From: Hafnia alvei
GTDB lineage: Bacteria > Pseudomonadota > Gammaproteobacteria > Enterobacterales > Enterobacteriaceae
Assembly (NCBI RefSeq): GCF_034424155.1
Contig: NZ_CP139992.1
Span: forward strand, 1,690,012 to 1,754,011
Reading direction: 5' to 3'
DNA: 64,000 nt
Under the pieces are notes generated by a model. That model did no database searches. It had not been told where the DNA came from and saw only the letters and a list, made by a program, of their open reading frames with translations. Below, piece by piece: positions 43,849-52,002 of this stretch (its first letter is position 1; the number at the start of each line of letters is the position of its first letter). The position numbers were made by a program, and so were the translations under genes.

Positions 43849-44307
43849 ATGGCTGATGATAAAAAAACTTCGCCAGAATACGCCATGCTGCCTGCGGGGA
43901 CCGTGGTGAAATGGGGCGCGGTAGGCGCTGAGGTTGCCGCGTTAAAACCGCTGATTAACTGTAAGGCGTTGGGGGCAACGGGTCAGACGGGTAGTTTTGT
44001 GGATTGCACCACGCTGATTGATACCAGCAAACAGTTTATTTCTGATTTACCGGAGGGGCCTGAGAAATCGCTGGGCTTTGTTGACGATCCTGATAACGAG
44101 GATTTTGCTGATTTCTTAAATGCCGCTGAAGCACGCCAAACGGTGCAGTTCTATATTGAGCTACCGAACCGCCGAACGGCCACAATGCTGCTGGCGTTAT
44201 CTGGTTGGCAGATGAATGAAATCACCGCTCCGGCAAGTGAGGTTATCCAGATCACCGTACAGGGGAAACAAAACAACCTGAAGTGGGGTGTTGTCCCAAA
44301 GCCGTGA
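43849..44307 (+). CDS. Major tail tube protein
   Basis: A 152-residue tail tube protein of the lambda gpV/Phage_tail_3 type that polymerises into the tail tube. Landmarks: GTVVKWGAVGAEVAALKPL, the loop GQTGSFVDCTTLIDTSK, GFVDDPDNEDF and the terminal EVIQITVQGKQNN strand. The frame ends at TGA 44305-44307, but a slippery C CCA AAG at 44295-44301 just before the stop would shift ribosomes into the Ig-like frame that follows, giving a longer minor form. Ribosome site GAGAGAAAACG. Confidence 0.9.
   Translation: MADDKKTSPEYAMLPAGTVVKWGAVGAEVAALKPLINCKALGATGQTGSFVDCTTLIDTSKQFISDLPEGPEKSLGFVDDPDNEDFADFLNAAEARQTVQFYIELPNRRTATMLLALSGWQMNEITAPASEVIQITVQGKQNNLKWGVVPKP
44295..44301 (+). promoter_or_regulatory. 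Slippery heptamer for -1 frameshift, tail tube to Ig domain
   Basis: C CCA AAG in the tail-tube frame (CCA 44296-44298, AAG 44299-44301), four bases before the stop codon. A -1 slip gives CCC AAA GCC GTG, exactly the frame of the Ig-like domain. The pattern X XXY YYZ is met fully. Confidence 0.7.
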
Positions 44308-44567
44308 TCAACGTATCGGTTCAACCTACTGGCGCAACACTGGCGGTAGGCGATGCGTTGGATTTATCAGTTACCGCCTCGGCAAGCAACGGGGCGCCGC
44401 TGTCTTATCAGTGGTTTAAAGACGGCAAAGCGATACCAGCCGCAAATACGAATACGCTGACTAAAGCGTCCGTCACGGCGAATGATGCGGGAACCTATCA
44501 CGTTGTGATTTCCTCTGCGGCATTAGCGCCGGTCACCAGCTCGGACGCGGTTATCGCGATTTCTTAA
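44302..44567 (+). CDS. Ig-like domain, probably appended to the tail tube by frameshift
   Basis: About 88 residues (INVSVQPTGATLAVGDALDLSV...LSYQWFKDGKAI...AGTYHVVISS), a clear immunoglobulin-like fold with the YQW strand and DAGTYHV motif. It is in the -1 frame relative to the tail tube gene and is open through the slippery site. It could also be translated alone from GTG 44304, which overlaps the tail-tube stop, but no ribosome site is seen. In lambda the tail tube protein ends in a similar surface domain. Such domains decorate the tail and may bind cell-surface sugars weakly. Confidence 0.8.
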
Positions 44568-44576
44568 TCTCTTATG

Positions 44577-44598
44577 CGGCCTTCGGGCCGTTTTTTAT
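44577..44598 (+). terminator. Hairpin with T run between Ig domain and gpG
   Basis: CGGCC-TTCG-GGCCG followed by TTTTTT. Q-modified polymerase would have to read through it; it may reduce expression of the tail assembly genes behind the abundant tube protein. Confidence 0.75.
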
Positions 44599-44612
44599 AT
44601 CAAGGACATGCT

Positions 44613-44960
44613 ATGAAAAACCTGAAAACGGCGTTGCTCACCCCTTCAGCCAATATTCTTGCCTGCCAGCTGTTTGGCGCAAACGTCTCTATTCGCCAAC
44701 TGACATTGGGCGAGCTTTATGACTACGAGGCAAAGCTCAAGACACTACAAGATAAAGAGGATGCGCACGCAACCAGCCTGCTCGGTGCTGAGTTAGTGTT
44801 AAGCGCCATTGTTGATGAGACGGGGGTAGCTATTCCCGCTGAACAGTTGCCGACCGCCGATGAGCTACTGCGTGCTCACGCAAATACCGCGCTGCTCGAT
44901 GCCAGCCTATTAGTCCAGCGCCACAGTTATGGCACGCTGGAGGAAGCGCAAAAAAACTAA
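44613..44960 (+). CDS. Tail assembly chaperone gpG
   Basis: A 115-residue chaperone of lambda-type tails (MKNLKTALLTPSANILACQL...TLGELYDYEAKLK...). It binds the tape measure during tail assembly and is not part of the virion. The start at 44613 follows CAAGGACATG. At its end the codons CAA AAA AAC contain the slippery heptamer A AAA AAC, directly before the TAA stop. Slippage yields the gpGT form described next. Confidence 0.85.
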   Translation: MKNLKTALLTPSANILACQLFGANVSIRQLTLGELYDYEAKLKTLQDKEDAHATSLLGAELVLSAIVDETGVAIPAEQLPTADELLRAHANTALLDASLLVQRHSYGTLEEAQKN

Positions 44961-45199
44961 CCGACTCCCCTCTGCTTCGGCTGATATTCACATTAGCCGA
45001 TCGTTGGGGGGAGCCAGACCCGAGAAAAATTGCCGCGTTGCCTGCCAGCATTTTGCAACATTGGCGTGCGTTCTTTGCACTTGACGACCCTGCCCCGCCA
45101 GAAAACCCACACACCGATACCGATCCCCCTTTACCTGCGTTACTGAAAAGTGACGTTGAGGCGCAGTGTGCGGATGTCATGAGGAAATTAAATCTATGA
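44613..45199 (+). CDS. Tail assembly chaperone gpGT (frameshift product)
   Basis: A -1 slip at A AAA AAC (44951-44957) moves ribosomes to a frame open until TGA 45197-45199, adding about 80 residues: LTDSPLLRLIFTLADRWGEP, RKIAALPASILQHWRAFF, then a Pro/Asp-rich part and EAQCADVMRKLNL. This is the T part of lambda gpGT, which recruits the tail tube protein. The T frame has no ribosome site of its own. Its end overlaps the tape-measure start (ATGA). The frameshift is known in this gene pair in nearly all long-tailed phages. Confidence 0.85.
44951..44957 (+). promoter_or_regulatory. Slippery heptamer for the G-GT frameshift
   Basis: A AAA AAC in frame with gpG, immediately before its stop codon TAA. 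This is the most efficient -1 slippery sequence known in E. coli. Confidence 0.85.
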
Positions 45200-48198
45200 G
45201 TGATGTTGCCAGTTTAGCGGTCGCGCTCCACCTCAACTCGGCAGGATTTAAGTCGCAGATTGTGGACGCATACCGCAGCGCAGAAACCGCGTCGAAAAGT
45301 TTCACCGCCAAGGCGCAGCAAGAGTCGGCTAAAACCAGCGTAGTATTGGCACAAACCGGCGCGCAGGCGCGTAATACCGGCGTTCAAATTCGCTCATTAT
45401 CTGATGCGCTGAGTCAATCAGGCGGCGGATTTGAGCAGATCCGTACTATCGTGAGCAGTTTTGCATCGGGGAGCAACGTTGCTGCAGGTACGCTCGCCAA
45501 TGCCTTGATCCCGAGCATTGAGCGAACGCTCACCGGGTTCGATAAGCTGTCTGTTAGCTGGGATTCTCAGCGTGAACTGGCGCGGGTCTCCGCGCAGGCC
45601 AGCGCCGAGGCTGCCAGCAAGCAGATTGAAAACGCACAAGCGGCGCGAACGCAAGCGCAAGCGCAGATGGCCACGGCGAAACGGAGTCGCGAAAGTGCGC
45701 AGGCATCCCGCGAGCAGGCGCAGGAGTTAGCGCGGTTTTATGCCGCTCAGACACAGGTTAACCAGCAATACGGCCTTGCGGTTAGCTATCAGGATGAGTA
45801 CGTCAAAATCAATCGGCAGGTCAGAGAGGCGGATCTTGCCGAGGCGAAGGCCAAACAACAAATGGCTACGGCGTCGAAGGCGGTCTTGGCAGCCGATGTC
45901 AGTGAGGCCGCGGGGAAAACGCAACTTCTGAGTTCGCTCAATCAGATAAGTGTGGCTAACCAGAAAGTCTCGTTTTCTGCGCGCGCGGCGGCGGTCAGTA
46001 CCGGATTAATGCGTAGCGCAATGAGCTTGCTCGGTGGCCCTGTTGGGCTGGGGATTATGGTCGCAGTGTCGGCGGCCACCGCTCTGTATACCGCGTATCA
46101 ACGCACTGAAGCTGAGACGCAGTCATTTAATAATGCCTTATTGAAGAGTGGTAACACGGCAGGATTGACCATTAACCAACTACGCCTGTTAACCGATCGT
46201 TTAGGGGGAACGCAAGGCGCAGTTAAAGCGGTATCGGCGGCAGTGAGTGCGGGATTTGCGGGGGACATGCTCGATCAGGTTGCGACGCTGGGAACGCGCT
46301 TAGAGGAAATGGGCGCCAGTTCAGACGAATTAGTGAATCGGCTGACAAGCCTGCGTAATGACCCTCTTAAAGCCATGTCAGACTTGACCGATCAGGGTGT
46401 TATTTTCAATAGCACCTTAATTGAGCAAATCGCTACGTTAAGCCGCCAAGGTAAAGAAACCGAAGCTAGCGGACTCTTACAAAAAGCGGTTCTTGAAGAC
46501 GCTAACCAAAAGGTCAAAGCGCAAGAAAATGATGTAGGCGCGCTCGAGGGCGCATGGAAGTCCCTGAAAACCAGCGTATCAGGTGCATTTAGCATCATCA
46601 GTCAGGCTCGATTAGCGACCGCTCAGGCACAAGCCGCTGCTGCCGGTGTAAAAATAGATGTGTCGGATAAACCTGCTCAGGAAGCAAAAAAACAGGCAGA
46701 AGAGCGGCAAGCACAGGCACAGAAAGCGCAGGCTGATGCACGAGCACAACTCAAAACTGAGAATGAAATTTCAGCTGCAATCAAGGCGGGCGCTAATCCC
46801 CGTAAAGAACAGGCACGACTTACCACAGAAGTCACCGCTCGTTATAAAGCGGGGAAATTGACGGCTGATGAATATCAGCAAGCGTTACGTGGGATTAACA
46901 AACAGTATGGTGTGAAACCCAAAGCGTTTAGTGAAAACGAGGGAGCAAAACGCCTCCAACAACTCCAAGAACAAGCTGCTGTATTACGCAGCCAGCAGTC
47001 AGAAGCCGACAAGCTCACGGATTCTGAGCGCAAGCTGGTGGCCTTTAAGCAAGAGATTGCAAGCTATCAAGGCAAGCAATTGACTGCTGGCCAGAAAAGT
47101 GTGCTAGCGATGAAAGATCAACTCAGCGCACAACTGCAAGAAAACGTCTCGCTGGAAAAAGCCAACCAGCAGCGCCAACTTGCCGTGAAGTTGCAGGAAC
47201 AAACTCGGGACGCCGTTAAGCAAACGGCTTCGCTCCAGCTTGAGCAATCCAACAAATTGGCAGAAATGAGTTTATCTCAGCCTGCCTATGAACAGATGCT
47301 CGAGGAGCAAAAGATCCGTGAGGATTTTACCCAGCGCCGCGTGCAGCTAGAGCAGGAAGTGACAGATAAAAACTCAGCCCTTTACACCCAGCAGACAGCA
47401 TTTTTAGCCAGTGAGCAGCAAAAGCAGCTCGAGATTGTCCGTAGCAGTGCAGATGAACGCGCTAAAGCGGAGGGCAGCTATTCGTTGGGATTCCGCAAAG
47501 GGGTATCCGATTGGGTAACGACCTCCAAAAATGCGTATGCGCAGATGCGTGATTTGGCTGTCAGTAGTTTTGATGCCATGGCTGATGGTGTCGCGACCTT
47601 TGCCACGACGGGGAAGTTTAATTTCAGCAGCTTCGCCACGTCGGTTATCGCTGACCTCATCAAAATTCAGACCCGCATGGCGGCATCCAGCCTGCTTTCA
47701 TCCCTGTTTGGTATTGGTATGAGTGCCGCAGGTGCAGCAGCCGGTGGCGCGGCGAGCGGCTCCGGTGGTGCCACGGGCGATATGGGAATGGGGACTGGCT
47801 GGCAAAACTATGTTCCCAATGCTAGGGGGGGCGTATATGCGTCGCCGTCACTGAGTGCCTTTAGTGGGCAAATTGTCGATCGTCCGACTACGTTTGCTTT
47901 TGCAAAAGGGGCGGGGCTGATGGGGGAGGCGGGGCCGGAAGCCATTATGCCGCTCAAGCGTGGCGCTGATGGTTCGCTCGGTGTTCGCATGGTTGGGGCA
48001 AATCAGCAGGCAGTGAGTGCCGCGCCGCAGGTCACTATCCACATCGATAGCTCAGGGAATACGGCGACCCAAGCCTCTGTGGGCTATGAGCAGTTTGGTG
48101 CCGATATTGGTCGTTATGTCGATCAGCGATACCGCACGTTGCGCGATCGGGACCTGCGGCCGGGTGGAACCATTCAACGAGCGATAAAGGGGCGCTGA
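45196..48198 (+). CDS. Tail tape measure protein
   Basis: A 1000-residue tape measure that sets tail length and is ejected with the DNA. The ATG at 45196 (MSDVASLAVALHLNS) overlaps the gpGT stop. Long Ala/Gln-rich coiled-coil stretches (about 130-260 and 480-720) flank a hydrophobic Gly-rich segment near 275-300 (GGPVGLGIMVAVSAATAL). The C-terminal domain (about 770-1000: YSLGFRKGVSDWVTTSKNAY, LMGEAGPEAIMPL) is that of the lambda gpH type. From its length a tail of the order of 150 nm is expected. Confidence 0.94.
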   Translation: MSDVASLAVALHLNSAGFKSQIVDAYRSAETASKSFTAKAQQESAKTSVVLAQTGAQARNTGVQIRSLSDALSQSGGGFEQIRTIVSSFASGSNVAAGTLANALIPSIERTLTGFDKLSVSWDSQRELARVSAQASAEAASKQIENAQAARTQAQAQMATAKRSRESAQASREQAQELARFYAAQTQVNQQYGLAVSYQDEYVKINRQVREADLAEAKAKQQMATASKAVLAADVSEAAGKTQLLSSLNQISVANQKVSFSARAAAVSTGLMRSAMSLLGGPVGLGIMVAVSAATALYTAYQRTEAETQSFNNALLKSGNTAGLTINQLRLLTDRLGGTQGAVKAVSAAVSAGFAGDMLDQVATLGTRLEEMGASSDELVNRLTSLRNDPLKAMSDLTDQGVIFNSTLIEQIATLSRQGKETEASGLLQKAVLEDANQKVKAQENDVGALEGAWKSLKTSVSGAFSIISQARLATAQAQAAAAGVKIDVSDKPAQEAKKQAEERQAQAQKAQADARAQLKTENEISAAIKAGANPRKEQARLTTEVTARYKAGKLTADEYQQALRGINKQYGVKPKAFSENEGAKRLQQLQEQAAVLRSQQSEADKLTDSERKLVAFKQEIASYQGKQLTAGQKSVLAMKDQLSAQLQENVSLEKANQQRQLAVKLQEQTRDAVKQTASLQLEQSNKLAEMSLSQPAYEQMLEEQKIREDFTQRRVQLEQEVTDKNSALYTQQTAFLASEQQKQLEIVRSSADERAKAEGSYSLGFRKGVSDWVTTSKNAYAQMRDLAVSSFDAMADGVATFATTGKFNFSSFATSVIADLIKIQTRMAASSLLSSLFGIGMSAAGAAAGGAASGSGGATGDMGMGTGWQNYVPNARGGVYASPSLSAFSGQIVDRPTTFAFAKGAGLMGEAGPEAIMPLKRGADGSLGVRMVGANQQAVSAAPQVTIHIDSSGNTATQASVGYEQFGADIGRYVDQRYRTLRDRDLRPGGTIQRAIKGR

Positions 48199-48536
48199 TG
48201 GCTATCGAAACATTTCAGTGGAGCCCACGCACCAACGCGGCAGCGGATGCAACTTTCCGAATACGTAAAGCGCAGTTCGGGGACGGGTACGCACAGGTGG
48301 CGGGGGATGGGATTAATTTTCGCGCCCAGAATTGGGATCTTAATTTTGTGGGAAGTGAGGCTTATATCACGGCGATCGCGGCGTTCCTCGATCGGCATGC
48401 CGGTAGAACCTCTTTCCAATGGAAGCCGCCGTTATCTCCCTTGGGGCTTTACCGCTGTGAGCAGTACAAGCCGAACGCGCTCGGCGGCGGCAACTACTCG
48501 CTTTCCGCCACTTTCATACAGGCATTTCATCCATGA
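48198..48536 (+). CDS. Minor tail protein M
   Basis: A 112-residue gpM-type tail tip protein: MAIETFQWSPRTNAAADAT, KAQFGDGYAQVAGDGINFR and the final GGNYSLSATFIQAFHP. In lambda it joins the tail tube to the tip complex. The ATG overlaps the tape-measure stop (TGATG), and its end overlaps the L gene. Confidence 0.92.
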   Translation: MAIETFQWSPRTNAAADATFRIRKAQFGDGYAQVAGDGINFRAQNWDLNFVGSEAYITAIAAFLDRHAGRTSFQWKPPLSPLGLYRCEQYKPNALGGGNYSLSATFIQAFHP

Positions 48537-49282
48537 TTAACGCAGATATTCAGAAATTAGAGCCGGGCGATAAAGTCCGGCTGTTTGAGGTTGATGGTTC
48601 GGCCTTTGGTGCCGATGTGTTGCGGTTTCACAGTTGTACGCTTCCCTACACAGAAAAAGAGCTCATCGCAGCCGGTGGTGATGAAAACAAGCTGCCCGCG
48701 AAATCTATCTGGTGGCAGGGGAATGAGTATGGCCCATGGGCGGTGCAGGTTGAGGGGCTGGAAATGTCCACGGATGGACAGGCCGCGCAGCCGACGCTGA
48801 GCGTGTCCAATATTGATGGGCTTATCACGGCGTTATGTCTGCGCTTTGATGATATGGCACAGGCTAAAGTGACGATCCATGACACGATGGTTCACTACCT
48901 CGATGCTGAGAATTTCCCCGAAGGCAATCCTACCGCCGATCCCGAGCAGGAAAAAAAGCAGGTTTACTATATTGACCGTAAGTCGCTCGAAAACGATGAA
49001 ACCGTTGAGTTTGAGCTGGCGAGCCCTGCTGATTTACGTGGCCTGCAAATACCGACGCGCCAGATCCATTCGTTGTGTACATGGTGCTCACGCGGTTGGT
49101 ACCGAACGGGTAAAGGGTGTGATTACGCGGGGACGCGCTACTTTGATGAGAATGGGCAGCCGGTTGATGATCCGAGTCAGGATAAGTGCGGTGGGTTACT
49201 CAGCGATTGTCAAAAGCGCTTTGGTGAAAACAACCCGGTGCCGTTTGGCGGTTTTCCGGGTGCAGCACTGATAAGGCAATAG
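48533..49282 (+). CDS. Minor tail protein L
   Basis: A 249-residue gpL-type tail tip protein. N-terminal MINADIQKLEPGDKVRLFEVD, then LPAKSIWWQGNEYGPWAVQV. The C-terminal domain has the four cysteines CTWCSRGWYRTGKGC and KCGGLLSDCQ that in lambda gpL hold an iron-sulphur cluster. Coupled to M by a four-base overlap and followed by K after one base. Confidence 0.92.
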   Translation: MINADIQKLEPGDKVRLFEVDGSAFGADVLRFHSCTLPYTEKELIAAGGDENKLPAKSIWWQGNEYGPWAVQVEGLEMSTDGQAAQPTLSVSNIDGLITALCLRFDDMAQAKVTIHDTMVHYLDAENFPEGNPTADPEQEKKQVYYIDRKSLENDETVEFELASPADLRGLQIPTRQIHSLCTWCSRGWYRTGKGCDYAGTRYFDENGQPVDDPSQDKCGGLLSDCQKRFGENNPVPFGGFPGAALIRQ

Positions 49283-49283
49283 T

Positions 49284-49988
49284 ATGAGAGAGAAAACGAT
49301 ACAGGCTATTGTGGCCCATGCCGCAGAGGTTTATCCGGCTGAATGCTGCGGCGTGGTGGCGCAAAAATCACGTGTGGAACGCTACTTCCCCTGCCGTAAT
49401 ATCGCGGAAAATCCCACGGAACAGTTTCATTTATCTCCGGAGGATTATATTGCAGCAGAAGAATGGGGAACCGTAACGGGGATTGTTCACAGTCATCCTG
49501 ATGCCACCACGCAGCCGAGTGAGCTGGATAAGGCGCAGTGTGATGCGATGGCAATACCGTGGCATATCGTGAGTTATCCGGAGGGCGACTTGCGCACCGT
49601 GATACCGCGTGGGGAATTGCCGCTGGTGGGGCGCGCTTTTGTGCTGGGGCATACCGATTGCTGGGGGCTGGTTATGAGTTACTTCCGGCAAACGCATGGC
49701 ATTGTGCTTAATGATTACCGCGTTGATTATCCGTGGTGGGAGTCAGGCCGTGAAAATCTCTATCTGGATAATTGGTACGAATGCGGTTTTCGTGAGTTTA
49801 GCGGCCAACCCCAATCTGGCGATATGGTGATAATGCAAGTCTCCGCGCCGGTCGCGAATCATGCCGGTATTCTGCTAGATGATGGGATGCTATTGCATCA
49901 TATGTACAACATGTTGAGTCAGCGTGTTCCCTACGGGGGATACTGGAAAGATCGAACTGTGAAGATAGTCAGGCTTTCCGAGCTTTAA
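49284..49988 (+). CDS. Tail assembly protein K (JAMM plus NlpC/P60)
   Basis: A 234-residue gpK-type protein with two hydrolase domains. The N-terminal JAMM domain (about 1-105) has the metal motif HSHPD near 69-73 with downstream Ser and Asp (SELDKAQCD). The C-terminal NlpC/P60 peptidase (about 120-234) has Cys126 in HTDCWGLV and His193 in VANHAGILL. Such proteins help tail tip assembly and may cut peptide cross-links on DNA entry. Next gene is an accessory lipoprotein, not I as in lambda. Confidence 0.92.
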   Translation: MREKTIQAIVAHAAEVYPAECCGVVAQKSRVERYFPCRNIAENPTEQFHLSPEDYIAAEEWGTVTGIVHSHPDATTQPSELDKAQCDAMAIPWHIVSYPEGDLRTVIPRGELPLVGRAFVLGHTDCWGLVMSYFRQTHGIVLNDYRVDYPWWESGRENLYLDNWYECGFREFSGQPQSGDMVIMQVSAPVANHAGILLDDGMLLHHMYNMLSQRVPYGGYWKDRTVKIVRLSEL

Positions 49989-50036
49989 AGTCGTAAAGCA
50001 TAAGAGTTGGGGTATCGAACGTACAGATAGTACCCA

Positions 50037-50064
50037 TTGTGAATGGATAACAAAATGGTAATAT
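50037..50064 (+). promoter_or_regulatory. Probable own promoter of the lipoprotein moron
   Basis: -35 TTGTGA (50037-50042) and -10 TAATAT (50059-50064), 16-base spacer, in an AT-rich stretch between K and the lipoprotein gene. It would give expression from the silent prophage. Confidence 0.55.
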
Positions 50065-50100
50065 TATTAAGAAAATATAATTATTTTGGATAGGGATATG

Positions 50101-51231
50101 ATGAAATCAATAGTTGCCGGTGTGATATCAGTTGCTCTCTTAACTGGATGTGGACCAAAAGACCTGTCTCCAGAGCAAATCAAGCAAGTAGAGGCTCTTA
50201 AAGTTGAGATGTCAAAGACAGATGTTGAAATATCCTCAGCCATAGATCTCGACGAACAATATTCTGGTGGTTTAATAAAATCTCTAGTTAGAGCTAGGCT
50301 AGAGGTGCTGAAAACAAATAAAGCTTTGCTAGAACAAAGAGTCAACGCTATAGAGTCTGGTGCAAAAATAAAGATTGATGTCAGTGGGTTTAAGCCTGAT
50401 ATGGAATTAGCCTCTTCGTTGGAAAAGGAAATTAATACGTTAAAAGGTCAAATTCTCGAGGCGAAAAGTGATGCGGAAAAATATGCAGGCGGGCTTGTTC
50501 TTTCTATGAAACTAGCTGCGATTGCAACTCAAGAACAGACATTGGCAGTGCTTGAACAGCGTTATCTTTTTGCTAAATATGGGTTACCAGAAGTAGGAAT
50601 ATCTCCAGTCGTCAATCGGACCCCACCGACTGATGAAATTAAACCGACTCATCAAGAGGAAAAGAAATCCATACTTCCAGCCCTAAGCGGCCCATTTGGT
50701 TTACAAGAGGGGTTAACAAAAAAGAACATTGAAGACATGATAGGTCGCTCTATTGAGCCTGTTGAAGGAAATATTAATCTCTATATAACTAGCTCACTTC
50801 CTAAAGAAAATAGCGACTTTACATCCTATGGATTACTCATATCGCCTACGGCAGGACTTTGTCAAATTAGAGCCATAGGAAAAAATATAGATACCGACAG
50901 TTATGGTCTTAAACTTCAATCAACATTTGACGATTTAAAAAAATCTCTCGATTCTTTATATGGTAATGGTGAAGAAACAGATATTTTGTTATCTGGATCA
51001 ATTTGGAAAAACCCAAATGATTGGATGATGGGACTCATCAAACAGGAAAGGTTCTTATCTGCAAAGTGGAACAGCGATCATGATGCCATGAAGAAAAATA
51101 GCCTTAGCACTATATGGCTAGAGGCAAGAGCCCAGACTGAATCTTCAGGTTATATTCTTCTTCAATATGTGTTTAATAATGATAATACCTGCCAATCTGA
51201 AATAGATGGAGAAAGAAAAAATTCTCTTTAA
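50101..51231 (+). CDS. Lipoprotein inserted in the tail operon (moron)
   Basis: A 376-residue lipoprotein: MKSIVAGVISVALLTGC is a signal with lipobox LTGC. The mature part is a long coiled coil (about 20-175, EQIKQVEALKVEMSKTDVEI) followed by a Pro-rich hinge and a globular C-terminal domain with two cysteines (GLCQIRAIG, DNTCQSE). It is much AT-richer than its neighbours K and I, has a promoter and a terminator of its own, and interrupts the lambda K-I order. A periplasmic lipoprotein made in the lysogen could exclude superinfecting phages. The ATG at 50101 fits the AGGGAT ribosome site best. Confidence 0.75.
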   Translation: MKSIVAGVISVALLTGCGPKDLSPEQIKQVEALKVEMSKTDVEISSAIDLDEQYSGGLIKSLVRARLEVLKTNKALLEQRVNAIESGAKIKIDVSGFKPDMELASSLEKEINTLKGQILEAKSDAEKYAGGLVLSMKLAAIATQEQTLAVLEQRYLFAKYGLPEVGISPVVNRTPPTDEIKPTHQEEKKSILPALSGPFGLQEGLTKKNIEDMIGRSIEPVEGNINLYITSSLPKENSDFTSYGLLISPTAGLCQIRAIGKNIDTDSYGLKLQSTFDDLKKSLDSLYGNGEETDILLSGSIWKNPNDWMMGLIKQERFLSAKWNSDHDAMKKNSLSTIWLEARAQTESSGYILLQYVFNNDNTCQSEIDGERKNSL

Positions 51232-51272
51232 TTGATAATAATTACTTTCTTATCACATAGCATAATATAAAG

Positions 51273-51297
51273 GCCAGCTACTTAGCTGGCTTTTATA
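51273..51297 (+). terminator. Terminator of the lipoprotein moron
   Basis: GCCAGC-TACTTA-GCTGGC followed by TTTTATA, 41 bases after the lipoprotein stop and just ahead of gene I. Confidence 0.75.
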
Positions 51298-51309
51298 TTG
51301 GAGGGTTCA

Positions 51310-51927
51310 ATGTTTGTTGATGTTAAAATACGTAAATTAATATTCCATGGATGTTTAATTAATGAATTTGGGCGTGACTTTAAATATCGAGCACATAGTG
51401 CTACAAAGATGATCAGCGCAGCAAAAAATCTGTTACCCAATTTTGAGCATTATATGCTGGCAGCGCATAAGCGTGGGTTAACCTTTGCGGTGTTTGTTGG
51501 AAAAAGAAATATCAAAGAGGATGAACTAGAACTAACTAAAGGTACAGATGACATACATCTTGTGCCTGTAATTATAGGGAGTAAGCGCGCAGGACTCTTT
51601 CAAACAATTCTTGGTGTAGCGCTAATAGGTGCTGCAACATTTTTTAGTGGCGGAACACTGGCTGGCGCTTTTGCAAGCACGGGGGTGTGGGGCGGTGCTT
51701 TGGCTCTAACAGGCGCATCTATGGCGCTCGGCGGTGTAGTCCAAATGCTATCCCCCCAACAAGCTGGTATTCGAATGCGGCAAGATCCGGACAACAAACC
51801 CAGCTATGCATTTGGGGGGCCTGTTAACAGTACCGCTCAGGGCAATCCGGTTGCCATCGGTTATGGTGAACGGGAGATCGGCGGTGCAGTTATTTCCGCT
51901 GGGATATATACCGAAGACCAGCAATAA
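51310..51927 (+). CDS. Tail assembly protein I
   Basis: A 205-residue gpI-type protein. After an N-terminal ubiquitin-like region (VDVKIRKLIFHGCLINEFGRD) it has a hydrophobic Gly/Ala-rich segment (about 95-150: TILGVALIGAATFFSGG, GGVVQMLSPQ) and the C-terminal SYAFGGPVNSTAQGNPVAIGYGE block typical of lambda I. The ATG at 51310 is preceded by GGAGGG. It acts with K and J in tail tip assembly. Confidence 0.9.
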   Translation: MFVDVKIRKLIFHGCLINEFGRDFKYRAHSATKMISAAKNLLPNFEHYMLAAHKRGLTFAVFVGKRNIKEDELELTKGTDDIHLVPVIIGSKRAGLFQTILGVALIGAATFFSGGTLAGAFASTGVWGGALALTGASMALGGVVQMLSPQQAGIRMRQDPDNKPSYAFGGPVNSTAQGNPVAIGYGEREIGGAVISAGIYTEDQQ

Positions 51928-51935
51928 ACAGATTA

Positions 51936-51965
51936 ACTAAAGGCCGACTTGGCGGCCTATGGAGG
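51936..51965 (-). terminator. Hairpin shared by gene I and the minus-strand moron
   Basis: GGCCG...CGGCC pairing around ACTTGG; on the minus strand it is followed by TTTAGTT, so it could end the leftward gene at 52003. On the plus strand no T run follows. Confidence 0.4.
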
Positions 51966-52002
51966 CAATATGAATTTATTTGATATCATCGAACAGCTTC
52001 CT

